From NCBI GenBank assembly GCA_000226015.1, contig JH153954.1:146239-189512 (forward strand): a stretch of DNA of 43,274 nucleotides, written 5' to 3'. Below are positions 24,201 through 33,299 of this stretch, in pieces. Source of the DNA: Mnemiopsis leidyi. Lineage: Eukaryota; Ctenophora; Tentaculata; Lobata; Bolinopsidae. The notes beneath the pieces were generated by a model that made no database searches, was not told the DNA's origin, and worked only from the letters and a program-made list of their open reading frames with translations. Within the stretch, counting starts at the first letter, position 1. Each line of letters opens with the position of its first letter. The translations under genes and the position numbers were made by a program.

Positions 24201-27200
24201 CCAACATCTTACACGCCGTCTGTATTCCTATGCTCGGAGTAATCTTCTTGTTCACTCCATAAGCCACAAAACCGCATTTAACGTGTGATGACATGACCCG
24301 CTCATAATCACCACACCCGCCTTCTTGTTCTTCCATAACTAAGCTGGAGATATCCAGCTTTCTTCTTAAGGGACGTCTTTTCTTTCGCTCGGTTCGACTG
24401 GAAGTCTCTAAAAATAAAAGGGTTATAAAAAAGTCACAACAAAGCAAAGAAATGTCAAACTAATGTTACGTGTTATGACTAATTATCTGGAAAAATTGAA
24501 TTCTGTATTCCTCGAGTCGAGCCAAAAATAATTTCTTGCATAATTTTTCTTTTCTTCAAGTGCTGTACATGAAACAAAAAAACGCAAAAAGAAGCCATTT
24601 ATGATCGTTCGTGAAGGCAATTCTAGGTTTAAAGAAACAAAATTTTCTCGTAAATAAAACAAATATACCTATGGATTTTTTACTTATTTCGGGCGTTCGA
24701 TCTACTTTCTTAGACCATTATTTCTTTTATCGCGACAATACTTCGATTATGGTTCTATTCTACGCAACCTAGCAACAATTTATTATGGGAGTGTATCCCT
24801 TAAATTGGGACGTATATTTTTTCTCGATAATTAGTCATCACCCGCTTAATAAACTAGCGAAGGGAACAAGATTGCAAATAAAATACAAGATCAAGGGACA
24901 TTCTTTGCAATCCTCCGAAAAATTAACAATCTTTTCATCTGTTGTAGCCTTGACTTATTATTGATTCTCATTGATGAGTCTAATTGTTCAAAATTTTTAT
25001 TTTTCTCTAGGTTAGGTCTACAGCTTTGATACATATTAAATATAAACTCGTTGACAGCATGATTGAAGATTTCAAAAAACTCGATACCGACTTGCACCTA
25101 CGCTAAGATACCAACGAGGCTCAAATTGATTATTTTTCGTTGTTTAAATGGTGGGTCTAAACAGACATCACTGCAGATAGTTGCTTCTAAAACATATATT
25201 TTATTCTCAAGCTCCACTTTAAACGCAACAAGACAATAAGTGAATAAAAAAACACATCCGCATCTGCCACTGACCCATCACAACTAATCAAGGGGTAGGC
25301 AGGGATTTCTTACGAAGCCATAAAACAAAAAATAACGAAACAAAAATTTTAATTTAATGTTTTTCTTATTAGAATTTTTTCGAAAATCTACTTTCCAATT
25401 AACTGAAAGTCGAAAATAGCTGAGCCTCCGGCCCCCTTATGGTAATCAGTCATCACTTTCAACGCTATACTGTCAGTTTTCTTTTTTTCGATCTCATCAC
25501 AAAATTTCACATGGACCTAACCTTCTCTTTTTTGCTGAATTACCCTGCGGCTTCCCGTGATTTCGTCGCCTGATCCAATCACGGGGCAACCTTGAAAAGT
25601 GATGAATACGATGAATTACTCACATCTCTACCAAATGGATCTTATATCTCAAGGGGCCAACCAAAACGAACTGAGCACGTTATGCTGGTATGATAAGAGG
25701 GCGAAAAGAGAACGTTTGTCAAAAAAACTGGCCCTATCCCTCGAATGAGGTACTTTCCCGATGCATGGCATTCCGAATGAAATGTTCTGTATCTGATCAT
25801 CAGAGGCCGAGCATTAAACCCGAACTTTTTAACCATGACTTGGGGGACAGCCTGTGCGTTCAGTTCTTCGAGGAAAGTACATTACTGAACTTGCTAGATC
25901 TTGATTTAAGTAGGTTTCCTATACGGGTTTTTAGATTATATTTTAAGTGTGAAATGAATTCCATTATCTTTTATTCTAAGATTTTTAGAAAGAAGCATTT
26001 GTTGCTTGAATGCTGATTTTGCTCTGCAGAAATTTACGTGCCAAGATAAAAATCCGAGAGCGTGGGTACACTGTGGATACACTGTTAAGTTGAATAAACA
26101 AAATACGAAGTATGAACTCTCAATCTAACTTTCTCGCACGATGAACATCGAATAGCGATTTCAACTAAATCGAGCCAAAAAACTCATGCCTTTCTCCAAA
26201 CGTTGACGATTGACGGAAGTTCCAATCTTCTGATTTTTCACAGCTTGAATTAATAATTAAAAATTGTGAGAAGGGCCAGGGAGCTTATTTCACAATTTTC
26301 CTTATCATTCTTGAAATTACATGGAATTACATTTTCTTATTACATTTTCTTATTAAGTTAGCCTGTTTTTTAAGAAATTCTCCTTAGTAACACTTCATCA
26401 CGAGGTTTCAAAAATTGTTGCGAGAAAGAGTTGGTCATTTTGGTTGTTTCTTGTGCTTGGATAACGCTTTCTTTAAGTTTTTTAATGTGCCTGGAGACAT
26501 ACTCGCCCAAACGAAATCGTTCATGATGTGAGATTGTGCACACCCTAGCCTCTCTTCACAACCCTCCGATCCTCAAACGGAGAAACGCCTGATTAACGGA
26601 TACACTGTCAAGCCCACTCGAGTTCTTTGTTAGGGAGGATCACGCTAGCACGTCAGAGATCGTTTTGGTGAGCATATCAGTAACTCGACACGCTAGAGCT
26701 TAGAGCCCTAATTTTTCAGAAAAGGTGTATTAAAAAGTGCCAATCATGATTAACTTAAAGAGCACATGATCCAAAGTCACCAAATTACCGACAAATAAAC
26801 GATCATTCGGAAAAATGAACATGGTTTTGGCTGTATTTGACATCTCCAACAATTAATTTTTCATTAAAACTGTTTCCCGCAAAAATGTTTAATTCTCGTG
26901 ACCACTACATAATCTTTATCATTGAGAAAGATATTTCTGGCCCATATCAAGATGTAATCTCGAACTATAAGTATACATTAGAAGACATATTTAAAACGCT
27001 CGAAATGCGACGGTTTTTCAAAGAATTCGCCATATTTTCGGACGGCCAAAATGTGAGGTTTCAATCTGTCAAATAATTTTTGACGTGTTTTTTTTTAAAT
27101 TGTGACTTCATCGATTCACTATCTCCAAAAATAGTCGATAAGTTATTGATTTGAATTATAAGACAAGCAAACACAAGTTCCATTAGAAGTAAGCAAGCTC

Positions 27201-30200
27201 TTTTACTACTTCATGTGCCACAACGGTGAAATTTCTGAAGTTGTGGAGGACAGTAGACAAGGTCGGTCTCCAATACCTTCCGGAGGATTGGAGGTTAAGC
27301 TGAAGCTTAAGTTCAAAGGCCATGGAGATATTGTCTATAAGATGAAACGGCGCGGCTGATCAGATAAGCATACACCTGGGAGAACACTGGAAAACAACCC
27401 GACAGAGACGAACCGGCCCCACTGGAATTTAATAAAGAAGGAATCGATTTATGATTTCGATTTTAAATCGAATATGATTTTATCAATTTTCTGAAATATT
27501 GAATTACTTTTTGTTAAAAAAAGGAGAACAGTGAAAAAAGCTACAAAGACCCTGATTTAATTCGACGTCCGAAATGTAACGGTTTTTGGAAAAATTCGCC
27601 ATAAGTTTGTCCGATAATTTTTGCAGTCGTCAGAGTTGGTCCGACCTAAATATGTCTCCTAAGGTAAGTGGATATTTTATTAAGTATTGACTGAGGATTG
27701 TGGAGCCTGCCCTGACCCGACTTACCAGTGATTAGAGACTATCACCTCTTTGTAGTCGAGGACCAGGTAGACCGGTTTTTATTTTGCCATAGCTGGGGTC
27801 GTTCATATATTATGTAATAATAATTTTTCCACCTTTTTTTCAATTTATACGCAATAGCCGATAAGCTGCGGCTTACTTATTGTGCGGTCCGGGTCGGGCA
27901 AAATGTGTTTCTGCCGAATTCGTCTGAATAGTACGATCCTTAACCTGGTTTAGCGTTCATGATGACAAGTGCCATGTACTATACTGGTTTAAGCGAATTG
28001 GTTTTATGTCAAAAATTTTACAAATATTCCTGAAACCCAAATCCTGTGGACCCACGAGCACAGGGTTGGTAAATTTCATACCCATAAAAAATCACCCGGC
28101 TGAACAAAACAAATGCCAAACTTGGCCTGTACTGAATTTACCAAACGTACTGCATCCACTCGTAACTCTAGGTTTCTCTGTTGCAGAATCAGAGTCCAGG
28201 CCACAGAAAGCCCTGTCCAACAGCTAGTCTACGAAATAAGGATTAAAGCTCTCAATGATCAGCTCAGAGAGAATCTCTTAGTTTGGGGATAACCTACTCT
28301 TGCGCCAGATTATTGTCCTCATCAAAAACATAAGGGTAAAGTTTCGTAGTTTTAGCTTCCCTATTTAACCTATCCCCCATCTAACCTATTCCCTATTTAA
28401 CCTGCCCTTTTTTGGATAATCAGGACATTTAACAACACGAGCTTATTACTCTAATTGGACAAAATCTTTTTAATTACCAAGAATACCAAGAATATGTTAT
28501 CGGGCATCGACGATAAACAATTCGATGAACCTAATCTGATAACGAAATATAACATACTTTGTCTTTACCGGGAATATTCTGATTAAAAGAGCGCATCACG
28601 CGATCTGGTAACGAACACTGCACGTTCTGGTAACCTCAAACCTGTATCAAATTTACTCATTAACCGTTCTGTGGCGTTTTTCCCGTGAATCTAGTTGAGT
28701 TTTACGCTCAGTTAAATAAGGAAAACATGTTAACCGCGATCCAGCTAGTACTTTTATGTTTGTTCCCGTATGTTCTGCTTGCGGAATCAGAGGAAGCCAC
28801 TGGACAGGCTTATCTTGAAAACGAAGTAAGAGCTCTCAAAGATCAGCTCCAAAAAGAATCTCTCAGTTTAAGAGAGGAAATGAACTCCCATCTAGGGGAT
28901 AACCTGCTCTTGCTCCAGGTTATTGAGCTTATCAAGGAGGTTAAAGAAATTCAGGGACGATTAATGGTACAAGCGGAGCAAATCGAAAACATGGAGTCGA
29001 AGCTTGTGGAAAAAGTCGAAGATTTGGAGTCGACGCTGGAATCGAATAAGGGCTGTGAAAAATTGGAATTGAAAATGGTTGAAACAATAACTGAGTTGCA
29101 ATCCGGCCTAGTTGAGAAAATTGAAGATCAGGAATCAAAATTTATGGAAACAATTACGGATTTGGAATCCAGCCTAGGTGAGAAGATGGGAGATGTGAAA
29201 TCAAAATTGGCCAACGATATCGGGACACTTGATTTTAAGGTCACGAAAGTGGACACAAAGATAAAAGTTTGGCGATCTGAAGTGCGACTTATTTCCCAGC
29301 AGAAACTTACCTGGCAAAACAGCACCCACGCTGAAAAACTATTCTCGGAATACGCGGTCGATGGTGTATACACTGGAAGCGGAGACTTATGGGGATTAAA
29401 TCCAATCCAGCACATGGGCGGCAACAAGAGGAATTACATGCTCATCGTTGATCTTGGCGGTCTTTTCAAGGTTCACACAGTTAAAGTTTGGAACAGAGTC
29501 GATTGCTGCCAGAGCCAAAGTTTAGGAGTGATGGTTTATGCTGACGAGGAATTCTTAGGAGGCCTGAATGATGAAAAGCTTCTCTACACTTTTCGTGCAG
29601 GCGAGGACGTGTATGCTCGGAAAATTTATCTAAAACAGTCGATACCAAACTGGATGAACTTGAGAGAAGTTCAGGTCTTTGGAACAGGACCCTTTGCAGA
29701 GGAGGAGGTGTACAATTAAGGATGAGATGATCAACTAGAAGTCTGACTGTTTTCGTAGGAACCTAATTTCATAGAAAAACAAACTACCCTATAATGTTAT
29801 GATGATTTTTAGGGATAATATAATATACTTTTATCGATCAATTTACAATCAAATAATATTTTTGTGGCTCTAATCTTACACGAATCACCTTTCACGTATT
29901 TTCTTTCATGAATTTTACGACGGGTATCATTTCAACCGTTCGATACATTATTATCGCAAAATTTTACCCAGAAAAAATTTTGTGCGTCAGAATTAAAAAA
30001 CACATTTGTTTGCTTTCTAAAATAAGTGGGGCTTCAACAATTTGGTAATTTGCAAAATGTTGCTACATGTAGTTAGCTGATAAAGTGATAAGGCAAATTG
30101 TTCTGCATAGCTAGTCCACAAAACATGAATTCACGTAAATGAGAATTCACAAGACGTGATACACGCATCACGTAGCACGATAACCTCAAAACTGACCTGT

Positions 30201-32952
30201 ACTTAATTCGCTAACCGTATCGCGGGTTTTTATCCGTGAATTCAGTTGAGTTATACGCTCTGTTAGATAAGAAAAACATACACCCGTGCTCCAGCTAGTT
30301 CTTTTATATTTGTTCCCGTATGTTCTGCTTGCGGAATCAGAGAAAGCCAAGGTTTATCTTGGAAATGAAGTTAGAGCTCTTAAAGATCAGCTCCGAGAAG
30401 AATATTCCAATTTCCAGTTTGAAAGAGGAATTAAATCCGATTTTTGGGATTACCGGTCGGATCTGCTCCAGCTCCAGGTTGTTAATCTCATCAAGGACTA
30501 AGGAGGTTTAGGATATGCAGGGAACACTAATAAGAAAAGCGGAGAACATTTAAATGATTTAGTCGAAGTAAGTTGAAGTAAGTAATGGAAAGCCTGGAAA
30601 GGATGGGAGACAGCCAGAATGAGAAGATGACAGATGGTATATCTAGGTTAACAGTAAGGTTTATACCACGGGATCCAAGGTCTTACTTTCTCCCAGCAAA
30701 TCCTGATATGGCAGAACAGTACTTGCAACGACAGAATTTTTCGGAACACGCAGTAGATGGGGCGTGCACCATGAGCAATGATTGGAATGGGTTCTAACAA
30801 ATACAGCATCTACCAGGAGCTCCACTCAGAGACTTATATTAGACTTATATTAGTTCTTATTATCAATTAAGATAGGCGCCTCGAAATTCTGTTGACCGCA
30901 CTATATACGCAAGGGTGGAGTCACAGCGATATTGCAATCAGATAAACATGAGAATTAGAAGCATCTCTATGTCCGATCTGCCATCAGCAATCTCTGGATT
31001 TCAAATGAATTGACCTTCAATAGAAATTGACAAAACATTTTGCGATTTCCTTTATAAGGGTGTTCTTTTTTTACAACTTTTAACAGGTAAATTTTTCTCC
31101 ACGCTTTAACCCGCATTTCTCTACTCGTACCCTGTCTTTGATCTTTCCAACCACATTCATTTTATGTACGAGATTTTATCCAATAACTCTTAATCTTCCT
31201 AACCTCTGTAATCTTTCAAGCTCCAATTTGATATTTGCTATCAAACTTCTCAATATCTCAAATTTGCATGCACTGAGGAGTGAGGAGTGAGATGGGAGAT
31301 AAACAGTGCAATGTTACTCATGGCTTCCCAGAGCAATATTAACATGACCTTATCGAAATGTTCATGGGCATGTGAGTGTCTGGCGGCATCAAGCCTTTTA
31401 AAAAGACCTCTGTAATTCAAGATGAAGTATTCCTAAATAAAACTCCAAAAAGCCTAATGTTAATGCAAAACTACAAAAAAATTGGCAATGTGTACATTAG
31501 CAAAACGAACCTGTTACGATATCCGTTGGTCAAACACTCCAGACGAGATTCATACAATCCGGAACAGAAGTAAACCATTACTAGCCTAAATGGAAATGTT
31601 GTTTAAAAACTGTTAAGACAGACATGGATATGGACGGTTTTGCGTTCTCCTGAAAAAGAAGGTTACAATTAAGTTTGAGGTCCCTGAAACAAGAATGATA
31701 AATTAACACACGGACAAAGGACACTACAGAGACAAAGACAGACAGGACTTATCCAGTTTAAAACTGCTATTTTTGAAGGAGGGTTAACCTTGCCGCCGGA
31801 GACACCGTGTGTAGCACGGAGAGAGGCCCACAGACAGTCGAAACCGGAAGTGCTCTTTGGGCTACCTGTCACACCGTCCTTGTCAACGTCGAGGTACAAG
31901 TCACAAAGGTACTCACTTATGTAAACCTGAAATAAGGTTATTCGGCTTAACTTGGAGAAGAGAGATAAATACCGAACTATACCAGCCGCGCGGCATGGAA
32001 TTCCATACAGTCCTTAACCAACAACAGCAATTTAATATTAATACTTAATTGGATGAAACAAGATTCTGGAACTACAAATTCAATTTCTCTACGCTACCTC
32101 GGTCAAATGAGGAACGGACTCTTCTGCTGGCGGGTCTACTTTAGGTGCCTCCACTTCTGGAACAGCTTCTGATGAAGTGGCAGGGTTGACTGTGGTCGGG
32201 TTGTTGGCTTCGGCAGGTTTGTCTGTCTTCGCTACCTCTGCTTTCTTTCCCTGCTCTTCTTTGACTTTGGGCTCTTCTTTTATTGCCTGCTGGGAATTTT
32301 AAAGATTTAATGTGTAAAATCACTTAAATGGGCATCAACAAACTTGACGGTGCGGGGTTGACTGGAATTGATAGAAAAACAACTTACCGGATTTTGATCT
32401 TTCTTCTCGACCTTAACACTAGAGCTACTGGATGGTAGGTTTGGTGGTGGACCACGGTTATTCATGTTATTACCACCTCGGAAGTTTCCTCGTCCTCTGA
32501 AGTTGTTGTTCTGGAATCCTCCTGAAACAAAATGAGGATGTGCTTAAACGGTAATTTTCATGATTACATCAAGTAAAATGGTTATAGTAGTTTCAACTCT
32601 GGGAACTCAAATTTAGTTAAAGATATTTTAATCCCAGTTATCAGTATATACAAGCATGTCAGTCCAAACCTCTGGGAGGACCGGAAGGACCTCTAGGGCC
32701 TGGGCTACCCGTCATCATGTTCTGCGGTTGTCGACCACTGTGTTGAAATCCACCACGACCACCTCTTTGGGGCGAACCACCCCGTGGCGGACCACCTCCA
32801 GGACCACCTCTGGGCGGACCACCACCAGGACCACCTCTGGGCGGACCACCACCAGGACCACCCCTGGGCGGACCACCACCTCTCATGGGATGACGGGGTG
32901 GACCTCCTGGACCAGGACCTCCAAAACGAGGGCTACCTCGAAATCTTGACAT
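12276..32952 (-). CDS. HNRNPU: hnRNP U-like RNA-binding protein: RGG, SPRY, P-loop kinase-like, RGG and prion-like regions
   Basis: Nuclear RNA/chromatin-associated protein of the hnRNP U / UL1 / UL2 family; which paralogue is unclear. Exons: 32952-32670, 32521-32388, 32289-32098, 31926-31789, 18836-18735, 18452-18321, 18075-17956, 17793-16533, 16371-14752, 14619-14560, 14171-13987, 12356-12276. They join in phase to 4308 nt, 1435 aa. Residues 1-203 are RGG/PRGG and Lys/Glu-rich. The SPRY domain is about 205-375 (LWASLRATHGV, VLRVGWS, AKNGKNLGTAFK). A kinase-like P-loop domain starts at about 405 with Walker A GLPAAGKST (414-422) and has ILDQTNV. Then come an R/D/G-rich stretch and a SYG/GYG-rich tail ending in PGYQ. 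The usual N-terminal SAP domain was not found. Joining exons 1-3 to the SPRY exons is an inference from phase, proximity and composition; without it exon 3 reads to a TAG at 32091-32089 as a separate short RGG protein. Intron 4 is about 12.95 kb. Confidence 0.85.
12963..13042 (+). repeat. ~90-bp dispersed repeat (family A), copy
   Basis: Reads AACCTACTGTCGTGGCCATC, then ACGCGCTC, GGCCTGGCGAAGAAATTCTA and GCGCATCGCACGTTAA. It is the cleanest full-length forward copy of the family and is preceded by the GGTTAATAACC dyad. It sits in the last intron of the hnRNP U-like gene. Confidence 0.8.
13360..13639. mobile_element. hAT-type MITE, 280 bp, with an exact 8-bp target duplication
   Basis: The ends are CAGCGGCGTAACG (left) and, read inward from the right, CAGTGGCGTAACG, so 13-bp terminal inverted repeats with one mismatch. 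Both ends are flanked by the same 8 bp, CGCACAGG (13352-13359 and 13640-13647). CAGTGGCGTAAC-like termini with 8-bp duplications are the known signature of hAT elements. The interior has GGGGCGCC palindromes and no transposase, so it is non-autonomous. It lies in the last intron of the hnRNP U-like gene. Confidence 0.9.
13700..13945. repeat. ~28-bp minisatellite in the last hnRNP U-like intron
   Basis: About eight imperfect copies of a unit built on TTTATTAGCAACACCAGCTA plus CTTCTACT. Copy length varies slightly through internal CTTCTACTT slippage. The array ends about 42 nt from the splice donor of the exon 14171-13987, so it occupies the 5' end of that intron. Confidence 0.9.
18215..18341 (-). 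repeat. 36-bp tandem repeat that duplicates a 5' splice site in the SPRY-coding region
   Basis: On the minus strand the unit comprises the last 21 nt of a coding exon, encoding YIDLESN, and the first 15 nt of the intron, GTTAGTTTTGTTGTT. Three intact copies and a partial fourth are present. The junction AAT|GTTAGT therefore occurs at 18321/18320, 18285/18284 and 18249/18248. Because 36 is a multiple of three and the unit has no stop, each donor gives an in-frame product with 0, 12 or 24 extra residues. The fourth copy has lost the AAT-GTTAGT junction. Confidence 0.9.
19746..19898 (+). CDS. Candidate coding exon, unrecognised protein, inside hnRNP U-like intron 4
   Basis: A 153-bp segment, open in one frame, follows a good acceptor (CCTTTTGCAG at 19736-19745) and ends at AAG|GTTATT. 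It encodes a 51-residue segment starting DVVDTSLKLESS with a basic patch KYPKRGK. No family was recognised. It might belong with the 20457-21121 segment on the same strand, but the phases do not match directly, so an exon between them or a different model is needed. Confidence 0.3.
20457..21121 (+). CDS. Candidate terminal exon of an unrecognised helical protein
   Basis: Open frame of about 220 codons ending in TAA-equivalent stop at 21119-21121, preceded by the acceptor-like CAATTTCAG at 20448-20456. The product looks largely alpha-helical, with many Leu/Cys (LTALRRVLCCRDLHPVLMD, LRQYIIVLGDMATCMARDM) and a basic YKRKKKTD patch. Just upstream (20370-20456) another frame encodes a similar helical segment (KALIKSVVQSF), so a one-base frame change near 20440-20480, real or an assembly error, is possible. 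It is antisense within intron 4 of the hnRNP U-like gene. A distant meiotic or HEAT-like helical protein is conceivable but I do not recognise it. Confidence 0.4.
21122..22492. other. Intronic AT-rich stretch, nothing recognised
   Basis: Part of the large intron of the hnRNP U-like gene. Only short open frames and a simple AGTAGTAAAT run near 21930-21960 were seen. Confidence 0.4.
22493..22589 (-). CDS. Candidate terminal coding exon, unrecognised
   Basis: On the minus strand an acceptor (TTCCTCACAG at 22599-22590) is followed by 97 nt that encode a 31-residue segment rich in D, Q and aromatic residues (ADIAYQDFADQQYLQMW) and end in TAA at 22495-22493. The composition looks like a real protein C-terminus. 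The upstream exons were not identified; the assembly gap at 23167-23731 may hide one. Confidence 0.35.
22735..23166. repeat. ~55-bp minisatellite abutting the assembly gap
   Basis: About eight imperfect copies of a 55-bp unit with the words TTGCCCCAACATTGCCCC, CAGCCCAAACCTTAGCTAGA and CCCTGCTTGAACC. The array is strongly C-rich on the plus strand and G-poor. It runs straight into the run of Ns, so its full length is unknown. Confidence 0.9.
23167..23731. other. Assembly gap (565 Ns)
   Basis: Unresolved bases between two different tandem arrays, which is the likely cause of the break. Minus-strand frames that cross it are artefacts. An unseen exon of a nested gene could be inside. Confidence 0.99.
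23732..23893. repeat. 19-bp palindrome-containing satellite
   Basis: About eight copies of the 19-bp unit CCACACACACATGTGTAGT with small changes. Each unit includes the self-complementary ACACATGTGT, so the array can form many short hairpins. It borders the right side of the assembly gap. Confidence 0.92.
24139..24407 (-). CDS. Candidate terminal coding exon, unrecognised
   Basis: A minus-strand acceptor (TTTTAG at 24413-24408) precedes an 89-codon frame ending in TAG at 24141-24139. It starts with a basic segment (ERKKRRPLRRK) and continues to two hydrophobic helices (QTACKMLESPIINLIVEII). The composition is protein-like, but no family is recognised. It lies in the large hnRNP U-like intron on the same strand and may belong to a nested gene, possibly with the 22493-22589 segment as an alternative end. 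Confidence 0.35.
24430..28119. other. Intronic AT-rich region, no gene supported
   Basis: About 3.7 kb of the large intron with only short frames lacking family features. One diverged word pair was noted: around 26998-27045 and 27565-27615 both read CGAAATG, ACGGTTTTT, AATTCGCCATA, then a (G/T)TCCGA-type tail, which suggests an old repeat. Nothing else was recognised. Confidence 0.45.
28120..28345 (+). pseudogene. Decayed 5' copy of the coiled-coil / F-type-lectin-like gene
   Basis: Similar to the intact gene at 28727. After a region resembling its promoter come GCAGAATCAGAG, then a frame reading IKALNDQLRENLLVWG, a stop, and after a one-base shift DNLLLRQIIVLI. The intact gene has VRALKDQLQKES and DNLLLLQVIELI at the same places. 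The signal peptide and start are lost, about 15 codons are deleted, and no lectin domain follows. It is the first of three tandem copies. Confidence 0.7.
28727..29719 (+). CDS. Secreted coiled-coil protein with a C-terminal F-type-lectin-like (F5/8-type) domain
   Basis: A 330-aa single-exon protein. Residues 1-19 are a clear signal peptide (MLTAIQLVLLCLFPYVLLA), so the product is secreted. Residues about 25-175 form a Glu/Lys/Leu-rich coiled coil with repeated LVEKVEDLES-like units, probably for oligomerisation. Residues about 190-325 match the discoidin / fucolectin fold: a SEYAVDG motif, IVDLGG, then VKVWNRVDCC. F-type lectins bind fucose through a His and an R-x-D motif; here R-V-D is present, with a His 28 positions earlier, but the later basic residue is Gln. 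Binding may thus be altered. The start is the ATG at 28727; upstream codons from 28685 have only a GTG. It lies antisense in an intron of the hnRNP U-like gene, between two decayed copies of itself. Confidence 0.88.
   Translation: MLTAIQLVLLCLFPYVLLAESEEATGQAYLENEVRALKDQLQKESLSLREEMNSHLGDNLLLLQVIELIKEVKEIQGRLMVQAEQIENMESKLVEKVEDLESTLESNKGCEKLELKMVETITELQSGLVEKIEDQESKFMETITDLESSLGEKMGDVKSKLANDIGTLDFKVTKVDTKIKVWRSEVRLISQQKLTWQNSTHAEKLFSEYAVDGVYTGSGDLWGLNPIQHMGGNKRNYMLIVDLGGLFKVHTVKVWNRVDCCQSQSLGVMVYADEEFLGGLNDEKLLYTFRAGEDVYARKIYLKQSIPNWMNLREVQVFGTGPFAEEEVYN
29720..30164. other. Spacer between lectin-like copies, nothing recognised
   Basis: AT-rich 3' flank of the intact lectin-like gene. No canonical AATAAA was seen close to its stop; AATAATA-type variants are present near 29815-29860. 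Confidence 0.4.
30165..30830 (+). pseudogene. Decayed 3' copy of the coiled-coil / F-type-lectin-like gene
   Basis: The signal peptide is still readable (LFPYVLLAESEKAK from about 30310) and is followed by EVRALKDQLREE, but the position of the parental ATG reads ATA (30277-30279). The first frame ends at a TAA at 30499-30501. Later pieces in other frames match the coiled coil (MESLERMGDSQNEKM) and the start of the lectin domain (FSEHAVDGACT), then a stop at 30796-30798; the rest of the domain is gone. The promoter-proximal block (about 30180-30275) still resembles that of the intact gene. Confidence 0.85.
30831..31788. other. Intronic stretch next to hnRNP U-like exon 4, nothing recognised
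   Basis: Contains only short open frames on both strands. It ends at the donor of the exon 31926-31789. Confidence 0.4.
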
Positions 32953-33175
32953 GAACTGCTAAATGTGTTGATTGTGTGAGTATTTGATAGAATGTAATTA
33001 AGATATTTTTTAATGTTCGGTACAATGAGTTTGGACACGACAATGGGCATTCAGATGACGGATGGTAAAAGAAAATGAGTAAAACAAGGTACTAGAAGAA
33101 AGCTGCAAACAATTAAGACATCAACATTCTAAAAACAGTAATGATAATTTAGGATAGAATGATCAAAAAAAGTGT

Positions 33176-33181
33176 TTTATT
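33176..33181 (-). terminator. Poly(A) signal of EDF1
   Basis: AATAAA on the minus strand, about 120 nt after the EDF1 stop at 33302-33300. Only about 220 bp separate it from the start codon of the downstream hnRNP U-like gene on the same strand, so that gene's promoter must be compact. Confidence 0.6.
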
Positions 33182-33299
33182 TTTACACCGATGCATTAAA
33201 ATTCTAAGCCCTAAGGTCTTTAAATTTTCTAGTACGAGGCGATGTTATGGCAGCTATATGATTTCATAAAAGTTCCAATAACACAAAGTCAGCGGTTGG

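Noticed and set aside
26837..27076. 79-codon plus-strand frame
   Set aside because: AT-driven composition, no splice context or homology, and it overlaps an old repeat word pair.
28685..28726. Upstream extension of the lectin-like protein from 28685
   Set aside because: It would need a GTG start; the ATG at 28727 directly begins a clean signal peptide.
32098..32952. RGG-rich exons as a separate complete gene ending at 32089
   Set aside because: Possible, but the donor before the stop, the phase-0 join to the SPRY exon 180 nt away and the lack of a nearby AATAAA favour one gene. Kept as an alternative form in the findings.
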